Assembly (NCBI GenBank): GCA_019636795.1
Contig: JAHBWW010000002.1
Coordinates: forward strand, 496,001 to 560,000
DNA length: 64,000 nucleotides
Origin: Phycisphaeraceae bacterium
GTDB taxonomy: Bacteria; Planctomycetota; Phycisphaerae; Phycisphaerales; UBA1924
Direction: 5' to 3'
Both the position numbers and the translations under genes were made by a program. Below the pieces are notes generated by a model. The model had not been told where the DNA came from, did not search any database, and saw only the letters and a list, made by a program, of their open reading frames with translations. How positions within the stretch are numbered: position 1 is the first letter of the stretch; every line of letters begins with the position of its first letter. Shown one piece after another: positions 1 to 8,755 of the stretch.

Positions 1-60
1 GCACCCCCGCAGGTGGCATCCGATCGAAGGCTGTTTCACCCTGCGGGGGTCGCTGCGCGC

Positions 61-792
61 TCAGCGCGAACGGGTGCGTGTTGATCTGCGAGGCTTGGTT
101 GTCGTGGCCGGCTCCGGAGCGCGTGAACGCGCGCGGGAAGTTGGGGAGATCTGTTTCTTCTCCGCTTTCTTTCCGCCAGTCGCTTTCGTTGCAGGCGATT
201 TGGTTGACTTTTTCTTCTTCGCTACTTTCTCTTTGACAACCTTTGACACTTTCTTCTTTGACACCTTCTTCGCAGCAGGCTTGGCTGGAGTCGTCCTGGC
301 AGCTGGTCCAGTTGCTGACTTCTTTGCGGGTGTGCCAGCTTCGACACGTGCAGCTTCGTACTGCGCGACGTACGCAGCGACGGATACACGCTGCACAGCA
401 TCAGCGATGACATCGAGCGCCAGATCCTCGACCTTCTTGAATCGAATGCAAGCCTTGCCAGCATCGAGTTTCCTGGCACCCGAAGCAGCCCACGCGCGTT
501 CGAACCGTTCGCGCTCGTCAAGGCTGTAATAGATGCACGACAGGTAAAGCGACATGTGCCCCTTCTGCGAGGCGAGGCCCGCGAAAGGCAATGGCTGTGA
601 CGGGTCGCAGTGATAGCCCGGCGGATAGATCGAGTGCGGCACGTAGTACCCGATCATGCCGTACTGCATGCCCTCTTCATAGCCCGCGGGAAGGCAAGCG
701 AGAATTGCCTTCCGCACAGTCTGGATCGCTGCCCGGCGATCGGCGGGCAACTGGGCCACATACTCGTCAACCGTTCGTGCGTTGCTTTGCAT
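61..792 (-). CDS. DUF1801 (YdhG-like) protein with histone-H1-like basic tail
   Basis: The first ~145 residues read as a DUF1801 domain: an N-terminal helix with VDEYVAQLPADRR, a central EGMQYGMIGYYVP segment and a KKVEDL region near the end. The last ~75 residues are an unstructured Lys/Ala/Ser/Thr/Pro tail with repeated KKK and AKK runs, resembling bacterial histone-H1-like tails. I chose the ATG at 792 because the domain begins directly after it; the frame stays open to 876 but the extra 28 residues are not domain-like. DUF1801 members include YdhG and a putative iron chaperone of Bacillus, but their biochemistry is unclear. The basic tail suggests nucleic acid binding, which is an inference. 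It lies 58 bases from the stop of the next minus-strand gene and could share its transcript. Confidence 0.8.
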   Translation of the reverse strand: MQSNARTVDEYVAQLPADRRAAIQTVRKAILACLPAGYEEGMQYGMIGYYVPHSIYPPGYHCDPSQPLPFAGLASQKGHMSLYLSCIYYSLDERERFERAWAASGARKLDAGKACIRFKKVEDLALDVIADAVQRVSVAAYVAQYEAARVEAGTPAKKSATGPAARTTPAKPAAKKVSKKKVSKVVKEKVAKKKKSTKSPATKATGGKKAEKKQISPTSRARSRAPEPATTTKPRRSTRTRSR

Positions 793-850
793 GGCACAAT
801 TGTACCATGCTGTCACGCTCATCGACAATCTGCCGCGAACCGCACGCCGA

Positions 851-3640
851 TCAGGGGCAACCGGCGCTGTAGGCATTCAGATACGTCTGCACATCAAAGA
901 AGTCGAGGATGCCGTCGCCATTGAAGTCGGCAACGGGGTTCTGAGTGGAATACGCATGCAAGAACGCCTGCACGTCGAAGAAATCGAGAATCCCGTCAGC
1001 ATTGATGTCTGCGAGGCAGGGCAGTGGCTCATCGGGTAAGACTGCGTGCAAAATGGCAAAGCCGAGGGTGTCAGGAACATGGATGACAAGCGTGCGCGTT
1101 GTGCGGAACTTGCCGTCGTCGGCTGTGAAGAGCACATGGTGGGGTTCGGAGTACCCATTGGCGCTCGTGACCTGAAGTGAGTCGGGATTGAACTCGAAGC
1201 GCCCATCCTCGGGGTTGAAGGTGCCGTTTTCGATCGGGGTTGCGCGAAGGGTGATCGGATCGCCGTTGGCGTCAGACGCAAGAACTCGCATCGAGAACAT
1301 GCCGCCCTCTGCAACGGTAACGGTATCAGCAGAAGTAAAACCGAGGGTCGGCAACGCGTTGCTCTGTCGCGACCGATGGGTCATGATGTCGAACGTGTAC
1401 TGGTCCTGTTGGCCTGCGGCGAAGGCAATGTTCACATCATCGACTTCGAGGAAGTGATATTCAACGACCTGCTGCACACCTTCGGTCCAGACTGCTTCGA
1501 GCACGAGCAGCGCGTTGCGACCGACGGGGTCTGGCGCGTTGAAGGTGTTGTTGTTCTCGCGGCTTGACCAGGGGTTGTTGACATTCATGCCGCCGTTCCA
1601 ACCGGGCAGGGTCACATTCGGGAAGGTCCACTGCCCCTGAGCGTTGGTGGTGCCTGAGAACTTCGGGGTATTGGGCACGATCGCGTTGCGCTCGCGCTGG
1701 AAGATGCGCAGTGCTGCGTTCGCGACTGGTGAGCCGTCGAAGTTGCGGAGTTTGATCGAGATCGGTCCTTGCGGGATCGCACCGAGATAGTCGCCATAGA
1801 ACCCGCGACGGAGGCCGAGGTTGCGGTTCATGCCCGCTACCGACCCGCGGCTGAAGAAGCGGGCTCCGGTGTTTGCCATAGCCCCGCGACCGGTTGCGTC
1901 GATGCGTGCGACACCGTTGAAATAAAAGTATCGTTCGTTGCCATAGGCCACGTTCCATGGGCTGACGAGCGGCATGAGTGCCGTGCCTGCTACGAGTTGC
2001 CCGTTATGGCGAATGAGCATGTTCTGCGTGGCGACATCGTAGTTGTAGATGTCGATGAGCCCGACCTGGTGCGCGAGTTCATGAACCAGCGCGTGATCGA
2101 CCTTCTTGATGAAGGCCTGAATGTACCACACGGGCCAGTCGAATCCCCACACGCCGTCGGTCGTCCATGTGACGTTGCCAATTGGCTCGTGCGTCCCGCC
2201 GGGGTCGAGTGTTCCATCGGGCACGACCTCGAGCATGGCGAGCCGGAATCGCTGCCGCCCGCCCGAGATCCAGAGTTTGCGCTGCAGCGCGAGCATCTGA
2301 AGTTGGGCCCAGTCTTCGGGAGAATAGGTTTCGATGAAGTTTGGTCGAATGCTGAAATCGTCGTAGGTGTGCTGATCGATGTAGAAATGGAACTGGATGG
2401 CGTTGATGTAGTCCTTGCGCGTATTGTTGAGGAGGCTGCTCTCTTCGACAGTGTTTTCCGGATCGAGCGTGAGTTCGATTGTGTGGTTGCCGATCGCGCG
2501 TTGATACTTGGGTGACTGATAGACCTCGGCACCCGGATTGATATCAATGGTCTGCACGGCATCGGCCGGCCACGGACGCTGATAGGTCAGGAGCATGCGC
2601 TCGCCGGGTTGCATGACCGGAATGATGCCGGTGTTGACAACAACGCCATTAAAACGCCACTCGAAGGGCACGTCATACGCGGGCACGTCGCCCTTGTTGA
2701 AGACATGTCCTGTCCATGTGACGAGTTCGCCCGGAGCGGGCCATTTCTGCTGATTGAGGTACTGTGTCTGGATCCGCTGGTCGCCGTTGAAGTTGATGCG
2801 GAATCGTTCGTACTCGGGCGAGCGATGAATGAACCCGACATTGAGATCGACAGGTCGCACCGCGCGCACATTGAGCGTGGTCTGGGCCTGCACGACGCCG
2901 ATCTGGGCAAGGATGCCGGTTGAGCCGACACCGACTGCTGTAGCCAGTCCGTCTGCGACCGTTGCTACGTTCTGGTTCGTGGCTGACCAGTCGGCGATGG
3001 AGGTCACGTCGTAGCGCACAGGGCCGTAACTGAGCGAGGCTTCAGCGGTGTACTGAATCGAGTTTCCGACCGGGATCTCGCGGGTGCCGGTGGGCGAGAG
3101 TTCGATGGTGTTGATGCGAACGGTCTGGCCGTTGATGACGACTTCTTCAGTCGGCTCGGGCGACTGAAGTTCGAGTTCGCGGATATGGACGAAGTCGTCG
3201 CGCTCGAGCCGCTGAACAATGAAGCGCCACACACGCCGCGTGACAGGCGCATCGTTCCATTCGGCCCAGCCCATGATGCTGTCCTCGACGCGGTGAGCGT
3301 TGAGCACGCGCACCCAAGTGCCGGTTTGTGCGTTGAGGTCTGCCAGTGAGTTGGCGGCTTCGATCGTGATATTGTGCGGGCTTGCAGCCACAAGGGCACG
3401 CATCGCGCCGACAGCGCGCTGCTGCGTGAACTCGACGGTGATGATGGCGGGGTTGATCGACGCCGAGCGGTAGATGTTGTTCCAATCGCGATCGAACAGC
3501 GCATCCTTGTGCCCGATGTCCCACGCCGACGCGGTGACTGTCGCCTGACCCGCGAGTTCGAGATCACGAATGTAAATGATGTCGGCCCGCACTGTGCTGG
3601 CGAGCATGAGAGCCATAACAAGGATCAACCGCTGAAGCAT
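851..3640 (-). CDS. Secreted multidomain zinc-metalloprotease-like protein with dockerin-like C terminus
   Basis: 929-residue exported protein. A signal peptide covers about residues 1-19 (MLQRLILVMALMLASTVRA). It is followed by a discoidin/F5-8C-like region (about 20-175), a Big2-like Ig segment (about 190-265) and a CARDB-like region. Near residue 518 is HELAHQVGLID, an HExxH zinc motif. Late Ig/cadherin-like sequence follows, and the last ~55 residues form two dockerin-like repeats (DINADGILDFFDVQAFL, DFNGDGILDFFDVQTYL). Such repeats are a hallmark of Phycisphaerae exported proteins; whether they bind a cohesin there is unknown. The ATG at 3640 is chosen because it starts the signal peptide. 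The protein is probably surface-located. Protease activity is inferred from HExxH only, and I did not identify a specific peptidase family or the third zinc ligand. Confidence 0.8.
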   Translation of the reverse strand: MLQRLILVMALMLASTVRADIIYIRDLELAGQATVTASAWDIGHKDALFDRDWNNIYRSASINPAIITVEFTQQRAVGAMRALVAASPHNITIEAANSLADLNAQTGTWVRVLNAHRVEDSIMGWAEWNDAPVTRRVWRFIVQRLERDDFVHIRELELQSPEPTEEVVINGQTVRINTIELSPTGTREIPVGNSIQYTAEASLSYGPVRYDVTSIADWSATNQNVATVADGLATAVGVGSTGILAQIGVVQAQTTLNVRAVRPVDLNVGFIHRSPEYERFRINFNGDQRIQTQYLNQQKWPAPGELVTWTGHVFNKGDVPAYDVPFEWRFNGVVVNTGIIPVMQPGERMLLTYQRPWPADAVQTIDINPGAEVYQSPKYQRAIGNHTIELTLDPENTVEESSLLNNTRKDYINAIQFHFYIDQHTYDDFSIRPNFIETYSPEDWAQLQMLALQRKLWISGGRQRFRLAMLEVVPDGTLDPGGTHEPIGNVTWTTDGVWGFDWPVWYIQAFIKKVDHALVHELAHQVGLIDIYNYDVATQNMLIRHNGQLVAGTALMPLVSPWNVAYGNERYFYFNGVARIDATGRGAMANTGARFFSRGSVAGMNRNLGLRRGFYGDYLGAIPQGPISIKLRNFDGSPVANAALRIFQRERNAIVPNTPKFSGTTNAQGQWTFPNVTLPGWNGGMNVNNPWSSRENNNTFNAPDPVGRNALLVLEAVWTEGVQQVVEYHFLEVDDVNIAFAAGQQDQYTFDIMTHRSRQSNALPTLGFTSADTVTVAEGGMFSMRVLASDANGDPITLRATPIENGTFNPEDGRFEFNPDSLQVTSANGYSEPHHVLFTADDGKFRTTRTLVIHVPDTLGFAILHAVLPDEPLPCLADINADGILDFFDVQAFLHAYSTQNPVADFNGDGILDFFDVQTYLNAYSAGCP

Positions 3641-3880
3641 GGCATTATCCCCCCGCGCGCCCGAGTCTTCATCAAGGCGGCAACCACAGCCTACAGCCTC
3701 ATGCGCCATCGTCAACCGAAAAACTTGTATTCGTCAGCATTCGAACACCAAAATGAGGCGTTTTGGGCATTTTGGTGGGGGCATCGGGTGGGGCAGGCGG
3801 GGTCGTGGCGGAATATGCGAAATCTCAGAATCAGGCAGTGATTATGCCCGATGCGAGCGATCAGTTCTGTGCGCTTCTAA
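3641..3880. other. Intergenic region between two minus-strand genes
   Basis: 240 bases without a convincing ORF. It contains a 10-bp perfect inverted repeat at 3746-3777 (listed separately) and is more A/T-rich at 3720-3900 than its surroundings. It should hold the promoter of the 851-3640 gene and the 3' end of the YihY transcript. No clear -35/-10 pair could be assigned. Confidence 0.6.
3746..3777. repeat. 10-bp perfect inverted repeat
   Basis: CACCAAAATG (3746-3755) and CATTTTGGTG (3768-3777) are perfect reverse complements around a 12-base spacer. There is no T run on either side, so a classical intrinsic terminator is not indicated. It lies about 105 bases upstream of the secreted metalloprotease gene, so an operator or an mRNA-leader hairpin is possible. 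Confidence 0.6.
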
Positions 3881-5284
3881 TTACTTGGAATGTTCCTGAA
3901 ATTTGTCAAGCGTTGTGTCCCCAAAGGCAGCGAGTTCGGCATCTCGCATGGCGCTGAGCGGACCGGTCGATGTGTATGGCACCAATGCCATTGCGCTCTT
4001 GACCAGATCGCGGCACTGGATCGCTGAGGGCGAGCGAGAAAGGGCGTATACCGGTTCATCATGATCGCCCGCGACTTCGTGCAGATAGCCGCCCTCGTGC
4101 AATGCGCGGACCATGATGGCGGCCAGAGGCTCGGGCACGCCCGAAGTCTCTGCAACGTGCCCGATGGTTACGGGCTCACCACGCTCAAAGTCCTGCACGA
4201 TGGCGGAGGCGATCGTGAGAATGAGCCGGGGCTCGGCAACGAGCGGGCCGGTGTCTTCCGAACGTTGAGGGCGGCCTCCATTGGTTCCGACGATCTGCAT
4301 GGCGTACGCGACCTGAAGCCCGAAGAGCACGGTGAGCCAGGTGACGTAAACCCACAGAAGAAAGATCGGAATGAGGGCGAGGGAGCCATAGAGCCTCGCG
4401 TAATTCGTCGAGAACGCGATGTAGTGCGTGAACCCCCACTTGCCGGCCTCCCACAGGATTGCAGCCACGATCGCGCCGATGAGCGCTGGGCGAAGATGCA
4501 CGCGCGTGTTCGGAATGCGCATGTACGCGATGGTCAGCAATGTGGCACTGATTGCAACGGTTGCAAGAAACCCGAGCACATTGACGCGCAGCCACCCGAA
4601 TGCCCCTTCGGTATCAACGTCGATCACCCACGCACGGAAGCGATTGCCGACGATGAATGTCGCGGCCAGCAGCAACATGCCCAGCGTGAGCATGGTCCAG
4701 TAGAGCGTGACACGCGTCCACCACGATCGACCCGTCACGCACCGAAAAACGTGATTGAACGCACGTTCGACTTCGACAAGCATGCCGATCGCAGCGTACA
4801 CAAGTATCATCGCGCTGATGAACCCGATGGTCTTTTTGGGAACGGACCGGATGCGTGTCACCAACTCGGAGATCCAGGCTTCAAGGCGTTCGCCGCTTGA
4901 TTCAGCATCGCTTGGCACGTCGCCGGGGGTGGAGATCGGCATCTGACCAAAGTCGAACGAGAAGTTGAAGGATGTATCGTTTTCTTCGGCGATATCGACG
5001 ACGAGTTCGTTGAGCTTGGTGTATTCGAGTATGTTGCCCAGGCCGCGCTCGATGTCGGTATCTGAGACGATTGCACCAAAGACCACGAGCAGGATCACGC
5101 AGGTCGGAACGATGCCGAAGATGGTGCGATACGCCAGCGCAGCGGCCATGCGCGGGATCTGTGTGCGATAGAGCCCTCGCAAGGCGTCGCGCATGACTTC
5201 CACTGCCCGTTGCAGTTCCTCACGCTCGTGCGTGATGCGCGCCAGGAGGCTGGGCTTGCGGCGGGGTGGTGTCTTTGGGGGCAT
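3881..5284 (-). CDS. YihY/BrkB-family inner-membrane protein with C-terminal winged helix
   Basis: 467 residues. About six membrane segments are visible, the first around LAYRTIFGIVPTCVILLVV and the last around IPIFLLWVYVTWLTVLFGL. The arrangement matches the YihY/BrkB family (formerly misnamed RNase BN). A ~110-residue periplasmic-like insert lies between the first two segments. After the membrane domain, about residues 365-440 read as a winged-helix domain (LTIASAIVQDF...VAETSGVPEPLAAIMV), as in longer YihY members. It is transcribed just after the pseudouridine synthase gene with a 6-bp gap, so the two are probably co-transcribed. The family's function is not settled; transport or envelope roles have been proposed. 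Confidence 0.87.
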   Translation of the reverse strand: MPPKTPPRRKPSLLARITHEREELQRAVEVMRDALRGLYRTQIPRMAAALAYRTIFGIVPTCVILLVVFGAIVSDTDIERGLGNILEYTKLNELVVDIAEENDTSFNFSFDFGQMPISTPGDVPSDAESSGERLEAWISELVTRIRSVPKKTIGFISAMILVYAAIGMLVEVERAFNHVFRCVTGRSWWTRVTLYWTMLTLGMLLLAATFIVGNRFRAWVIDVDTEGAFGWLRVNVLGFLATVAISATLLTIAYMRIPNTRVHLRPALIGAIVAAILWEAGKWGFTHYIAFSTNYARLYGSLALIPIFLLWVYVTWLTVLFGLQVAYAMQIVGTNGGRPQRSEDTGPLVAEPRLILTIASAIVQDFERGEPVTIGHVAETSGVPEPLAAIMVRALHEGGYLHEVAGDHDEPVYALSRSPSAIQCRDLVKSAMALVPYTSTGPLSAMRDAELAAFGDTTLDKFQEHSK

Positions 5285-5290
5285 GAGAAG

Positions 5291-6208
5291 TTATCGCGAC
5301 GATGGGCCTCGCGCACGACGTGGCGCGGGCTTGGGCTTTGCTCCTGCATCGGGCGAGCGACGAGGTGTAACTTTGGTTTTGGGTCGCGGTTTGGGATCGG
5401 GCGCGGCCTGAGCATCCGGGCCGGCAGCCGCAGCGCGCTTGATCGCACGCAGTTCATGCCGATCCAGTTCGCGCCATTGTCCGGGGGCGATGCCCTTGAG
5501 GCGCAGCGGCCCCATGCCGATGCGTTCGAGTTTCTTGACGGGGTATCCGACTGCGGCGAGCAAACGTCGCACCTGCCGGTTGCGTCCTTCGCGAAGAGTC
5601 AGTTCGAGGGTGGTGCGGTCGCGCTGTCGCGAGATCAGCCGAACCTCGACCCGCGCGGTGCGACTGGCCCCCACCGTCCGCCCCGCCTTGCGGTCAGCAA
5701 GGTAAATACCCTCTGTGATGGCCTCGGCGGCATCATCCTCGATCTGGCCCTTGACAGTGACAAGATAGGTTTTGGGTACCCCGTATCTGGGGTGTGTCAA
5801 ACGGTTGGCAAGTTCTCCGTCATTGGTGATCAAAAGCAGCCCGGTAGTTTCAAAATCGAGGCGACCAACTGGAAAGAGTCTCGCCTTTTGTGGGTGGTCG
5901 ATGTAGTTCATGACCGTCCGGCGATCCGCACCGGGCTCGTCGGCCAGTGTCGTCAGCACCCGTGCGGGCTTGTTGAAAAGGAGGTACAGAAGTCGCTCGG
6001 GGGTCTTGCGGATGGGACGGCCATCGATGGAGACACGATCGACTCCGGGAGTGATAAAACAGGGGAGTTTGGTCACTACTTCGCCATTAACCTCGACGGC
6101 TCCGGACTCGATCAGTCGTTCACACTCGCGTCGGCTTGCGACGCCGGCTTCGGCCATGACGCGCTGGAGGCGTTCGGGGGGAGGGGTTGTCGGGGTCGGG
6201 CGTGCCAT
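5291..6208 (-). CDS. RsuA/RluB-family rRNA pseudouridine synthase
   Basis: 305 residues from the ATG at 6208. An S4 RNA-binding domain occupies about residues 11-55 (ERLQRVMAEAGVASRRECE). The catalytic domain contains GRLDFETTGLLLIT with the catalytic Asp at residue 118, and later GRNRQVRRLL, both hallmarks of the RsuA/RluB/RluE/RluF group. It should isomerise a uridine in 16S or 23S rRNA; the exact target cannot be told from sequence. The last ~45 residues are Pro/Lys/Arg-rich and low in complexity. The longer open frame to 6499 adds a region with no domain character, so I rejected it. Next in transcription is the YihY-like gene. Confidence 0.9.
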   Translation of the reverse strand: MARPTPTTPPPERLQRVMAEAGVASRRECERLIESGAVEVNGEVVTKLPCFITPGVDRVSIDGRPIRKTPERLLYLLFNKPARVLTTLADEPGADRRTVMNYIDHPQKARLFPVGRLDFETTGLLLITNDGELANRLTHPRYGVPKTYLVTVKGQIEDDAAEAITEGIYLADRKAGRTVGASRTARVEVRLISRQRDRTTLELTLREGRNRQVRRLLAAVGYPVKKLERIGMGPLRLKGIAPGQWRELDRHELRAIKRAAAAGPDAQAAPDPKPRPKTKVTPRRSPDAGAKPKPAPRRARGPSSR

Positions 6209-6346
6209 GGAAGAGTCTATAGCGGGTTCTGCGCGTACCGGAGCGGGTCGGGTGCGCGAGCGGGCGATCCTCAAAGTCGGGGGGGCCTGCGAGCCGATTG
6301 TGCCCATTGGACCTCTGCTGGGATCTGACAGCCTGGAGACTGGACT
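6209..6346. promoter_or_regulatory. Divergent intergenic region
   Basis: 138 bases separating the start codons of the minus-strand pseudouridine synthase and the plus-strand coiled-coil gene. It must carry promoters in both directions, but no strong -35/-10 consensus is visible. Confidence 0.4.
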
Positions 6347-7798
6347 ATGGCATCGAACGAAAATCGCGATACCTCCTTCCCCTCGGACACCGAGGTGGCT
6401 GAGGGATTGTTTATTACGCCTCGCGTTCTGGATCACACGGTGTTTCGCGAGTATTCCGACGGACTCAAGGGGCTGATCCGCGAGGCGAGCGGGCGGCACA
6501 GCGAACTGCGGTCAGACGCAGAAGATGCTCGCCAGTTGTGCGAAAACATGACGCAGACCGCTGCCCGCTTACGTGAGAGGCTCGAAACCACCGCCAAGGT
6601 GCTGCCGACGCTGGATAACCGCGTGCGACGGGCCGAGCAAGCCCTGGAACAGGCTGCAGAGCGTGCGACGCTGCCTGAGCAGTTGAAGACACGGATCGAC
6701 GAAGAAGTGGCGCAGGCAGAAGCCAAGATCACACGCGCGCTGGCTGAGGCCGAAGCCAGGCTGGTGCAGATCGAGTTGCGCTGTGCTGCACTGACTGAGC
6801 AGGCGCGGGCGGACATGGATCGTATTGAAGCCGCCAGCGCAGCCCTTGACGAGACTGCGGGCGTGGCTGCGCAGAGGCTGCACGATCTTTCGGTGCGTGC
6901 TGACGAACTGGAAGCCGAACTTGATGCCCGAGCGGACCGGAGTGTCACGCGGTTCGAGGAACGGGCCGAGATTCTGACTGCTCGATCGGACCATATGTAT
7001 TCGAAACTCGGTGACGAAATCGACGCTCTTATCGCCAGCGTCGATGGACGCATCGCGCTGGTGCGCCAGCAACTGGCACCGGTGGTCGATCAGGTCGAGC
7101 GGGTGCCCGAGCGTTTGCGTGGGCACATCGACGCAGCGGTTGCACGCATCGACGAGCACACGACCGAAGCAGTGTCGCGTATCGCGGCGATTGAGGAACT
7201 GAGCACGCGGGCAGTACGGCTGATCGGTTTTGACCCGCTCAGGCCCACTGATGAAGTCGCGCCGGACAGCCTGATGATGCTGGTTCAGCGCGGCGTGGAG
7301 CTCGAAGAGCAGGCACGCCAGACCGCGACCGAGTTGCAGGCGTTGCACGCTTCGGCTGCCCAGGCGGGCGCGCAGATCGGGCGCGTCGTGGTCGAAGCGG
7401 AGGGTTCGCTGCACGAGTGCGAAGCGCAGGCCCGGAGTCTGATCGCAGCGTTTGAACTGGCGCTGGCCGATTCGGGCTCGGCGGCGGGACCGGTGATGGA
7501 GGCCATTGAGCAGGCTCGGCTAGAACTCGAAGCCCTCGAGGTGCGGCGAAGCGGGCTGGTGTCGTCGATCGATCACACGGGCGCGGACTTTGATCGTCTC
7601 ATGGCGCAGGCGGTGCAACAACTGGCGGAACTTCGGCAGCAGGCGACCGGAGAACTGGCCCGACTAGAGGCTGCGATCGCTGCCCAGAAGCGCGATATCG
7701 AGACCCTGTCGCAGCCCAAGCCCGCGCGGTCGCGGACTCGCAAGGCACCCCCCGGAGCAGGTGCCGTTGGCGACGTGAGCGGGGCCGCGGCGGCCTGA
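6347..7798 (+). CDS. Long coiled-coil protein of unknown function
   Basis: 483 residues, almost entirely Ala/Glu/Arg/Leu/Gln with heptad character from about residue 40 to 455. No signal peptide or membrane segment is visible, so it is probably cytoplasmic. A conserved-looking N terminus (FITPRVLDHTVFREYSDGL) precedes the coiled coil, and the C terminus is a short basic tail (KPARSRTRKAPP). The sequence resembles structural or chromosome-partition coiled coils in composition only; there is no SMC head or Walker motif. It is followed 78 bases later by the alpha/beta hydrolase on the same strand. Function unknown. Confidence 0.8.
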   Translation: MASNENRDTSFPSDTEVAEGLFITPRVLDHTVFREYSDGLKGLIREASGRHSELRSDAEDARQLCENMTQTAARLRERLETTAKVLPTLDNRVRRAEQALEQAAERATLPEQLKTRIDEEVAQAEAKITRALAEAEARLVQIELRCAALTEQARADMDRIEAASAALDETAGVAAQRLHDLSVRADELEAELDARADRSVTRFEERAEILTARSDHMYSKLGDEIDALIASVDGRIALVRQQLAPVVDQVERVPERLRGHIDAAVARIDEHTTEAVSRIAAIEELSTRAVRLIGFDPLRPTDEVAPDSLMMLVQRGVELEEQARQTATELQALHASAAQAGAQIGRVVVEAEGSLHECEAQARSLIAAFELALADSGSAAGPVMEAIEQARLELEALEVRRSGLVSSIDHTGADFDRLMAQAVQQLAELRQQATGELARLEAAIAAQKRDIETLSQPKPARSRTRKAPPGAGAVGDVSGAAAA

Positions 7799-7876
7799 GC
7801 GGCGGCGAACGCGCTATGGTTTGCTCGCCTGGTTTTGACTCCGAGGGCATCGCGCCCCAGAGGGTCAGGCGATACC

Positions 7877-8755
7877 ATGTCCGGTCAGGAGGCCGGGTTG
7901 AGCGCGATTCCAAAAACCACCCAGGATCAGATCACGGCAGAGGACGTTCGGCACCTCCAGGTTCCGCTTCGGGGCATGCGGGAGGAGCCGATCATCGGGC
8001 GTGTCGCGCAAACAGGCGTGGGGCTGCCGGTGGTGTTCCTGCACGGGCTTGTCGGGCTCAACGAGCATTGGGAGGGAGTCGTCGAGCGGGTCAAGCATCG
8101 CTTCAGCTGCACGACGCTCGAACTGCCGCTGCTCTCGCTCGACGGGCCTGATTGCTCAATCCAGAGCGTGACGGATCTGACGATCCAGTTCCTCAAGAAG
8201 TTCATGAAGCAGCCCGTGGTGCTGGTGGGCAACTCGTTCGGCGGGCACGTGGCCCTGCGGGTGGCGCTCAAGCGCAAGGCCCTGGTGCGCGGGCTGGTGC
8301 TGGCCGGATCCAGCGGGCTGTTTGAGCGCACCTTCGTCAAGGGCGCTCCGGTGCGGCCTTCGAGGGAATGGCTCGTCGAGAAGATCGGAGAGCTGTTCCA
8401 CGATCGCTCGTTCATGAGCCTGGCCGACGTGGATCGGGCTCATGCGGCGCTTTCGGCCAAGGGCGGGGCGCGGGCCATGGTTCGCCTGAGCCGTTCGGCC
8501 CGTCGCAACCATCTGGGCGACCACATCGGCCAGATTGCCGCCCCGACGCTCCTGATCTGGGGCCGCAACGACATTGTCACGCCTCCGTCGGCCGCCCAGG
8601 GCTTTGCCGACCTGATCCCGGGTTCCGAGCTGTTCTGGATCGACCGCTGCGGCCATGCGCCGATGATCGAGGCTCCGGCCGAGTTTGCCCGGGCGATGCT
8701 CGACTTTGCCGACCGTTTTTCGCCCCCGACCCGGCACGAGAGCGATGAGCACTGA
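7877..8755 (+). CDS. Alpha/beta-hydrolase-fold protein
   Basis: 292 residues from the ATG at 7877. Seen: oxyanion-region motif VVFLHGLVG (about residues 52-60), nucleophile elbow VGNSFGGH with Ser120, an Asp in WGRNDIVTP and a late catalytic His in DRCGHAPMIEAP. These make a complete Ser-Asp-His triad of the soluble alpha/beta hydrolase superfamily (esterase, acyl hydrolase or C-C hydrolase type). Substrate unknown. The stop codon overlaps the start of the GH3-family gene by 11 bases, so the two are translationally linked. A pair that forms and cleaves an acyl conjugate is possible, as inference. Confidence 0.85.
   Translation: MSGQEAGLSAIPKTTQDQITAEDVRHLQVPLRGMREEPIIGRVAQTGVGLPVVFLHGLVGLNEHWEGVVERVKHRFSCTTLELPLLSLDGPDCSIQSVTDLTIQFLKKFMKQPVVLVGNSFGGHVALRVALKRKALVRGLVLAGSSGLFERTFVKGAPVRPSREWLVEKIGELFHDRSFMSLADVDRAHAALSAKGGARAMVRLSRSARRNHLGDHIGQIAAPTLLIWGRNDIVTPPSAAQGFADLIPGSELFWIDRCGHAPMIEAPAEFARAMLDFADRFSPPTRHESDEH

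Noticed and set aside
851-1015. Cellulosome-type dockerin
   Set aside because: The repeats are dockerin-like, but no cohesin or scaffoldin is visible, so cellulosome function is not supported.
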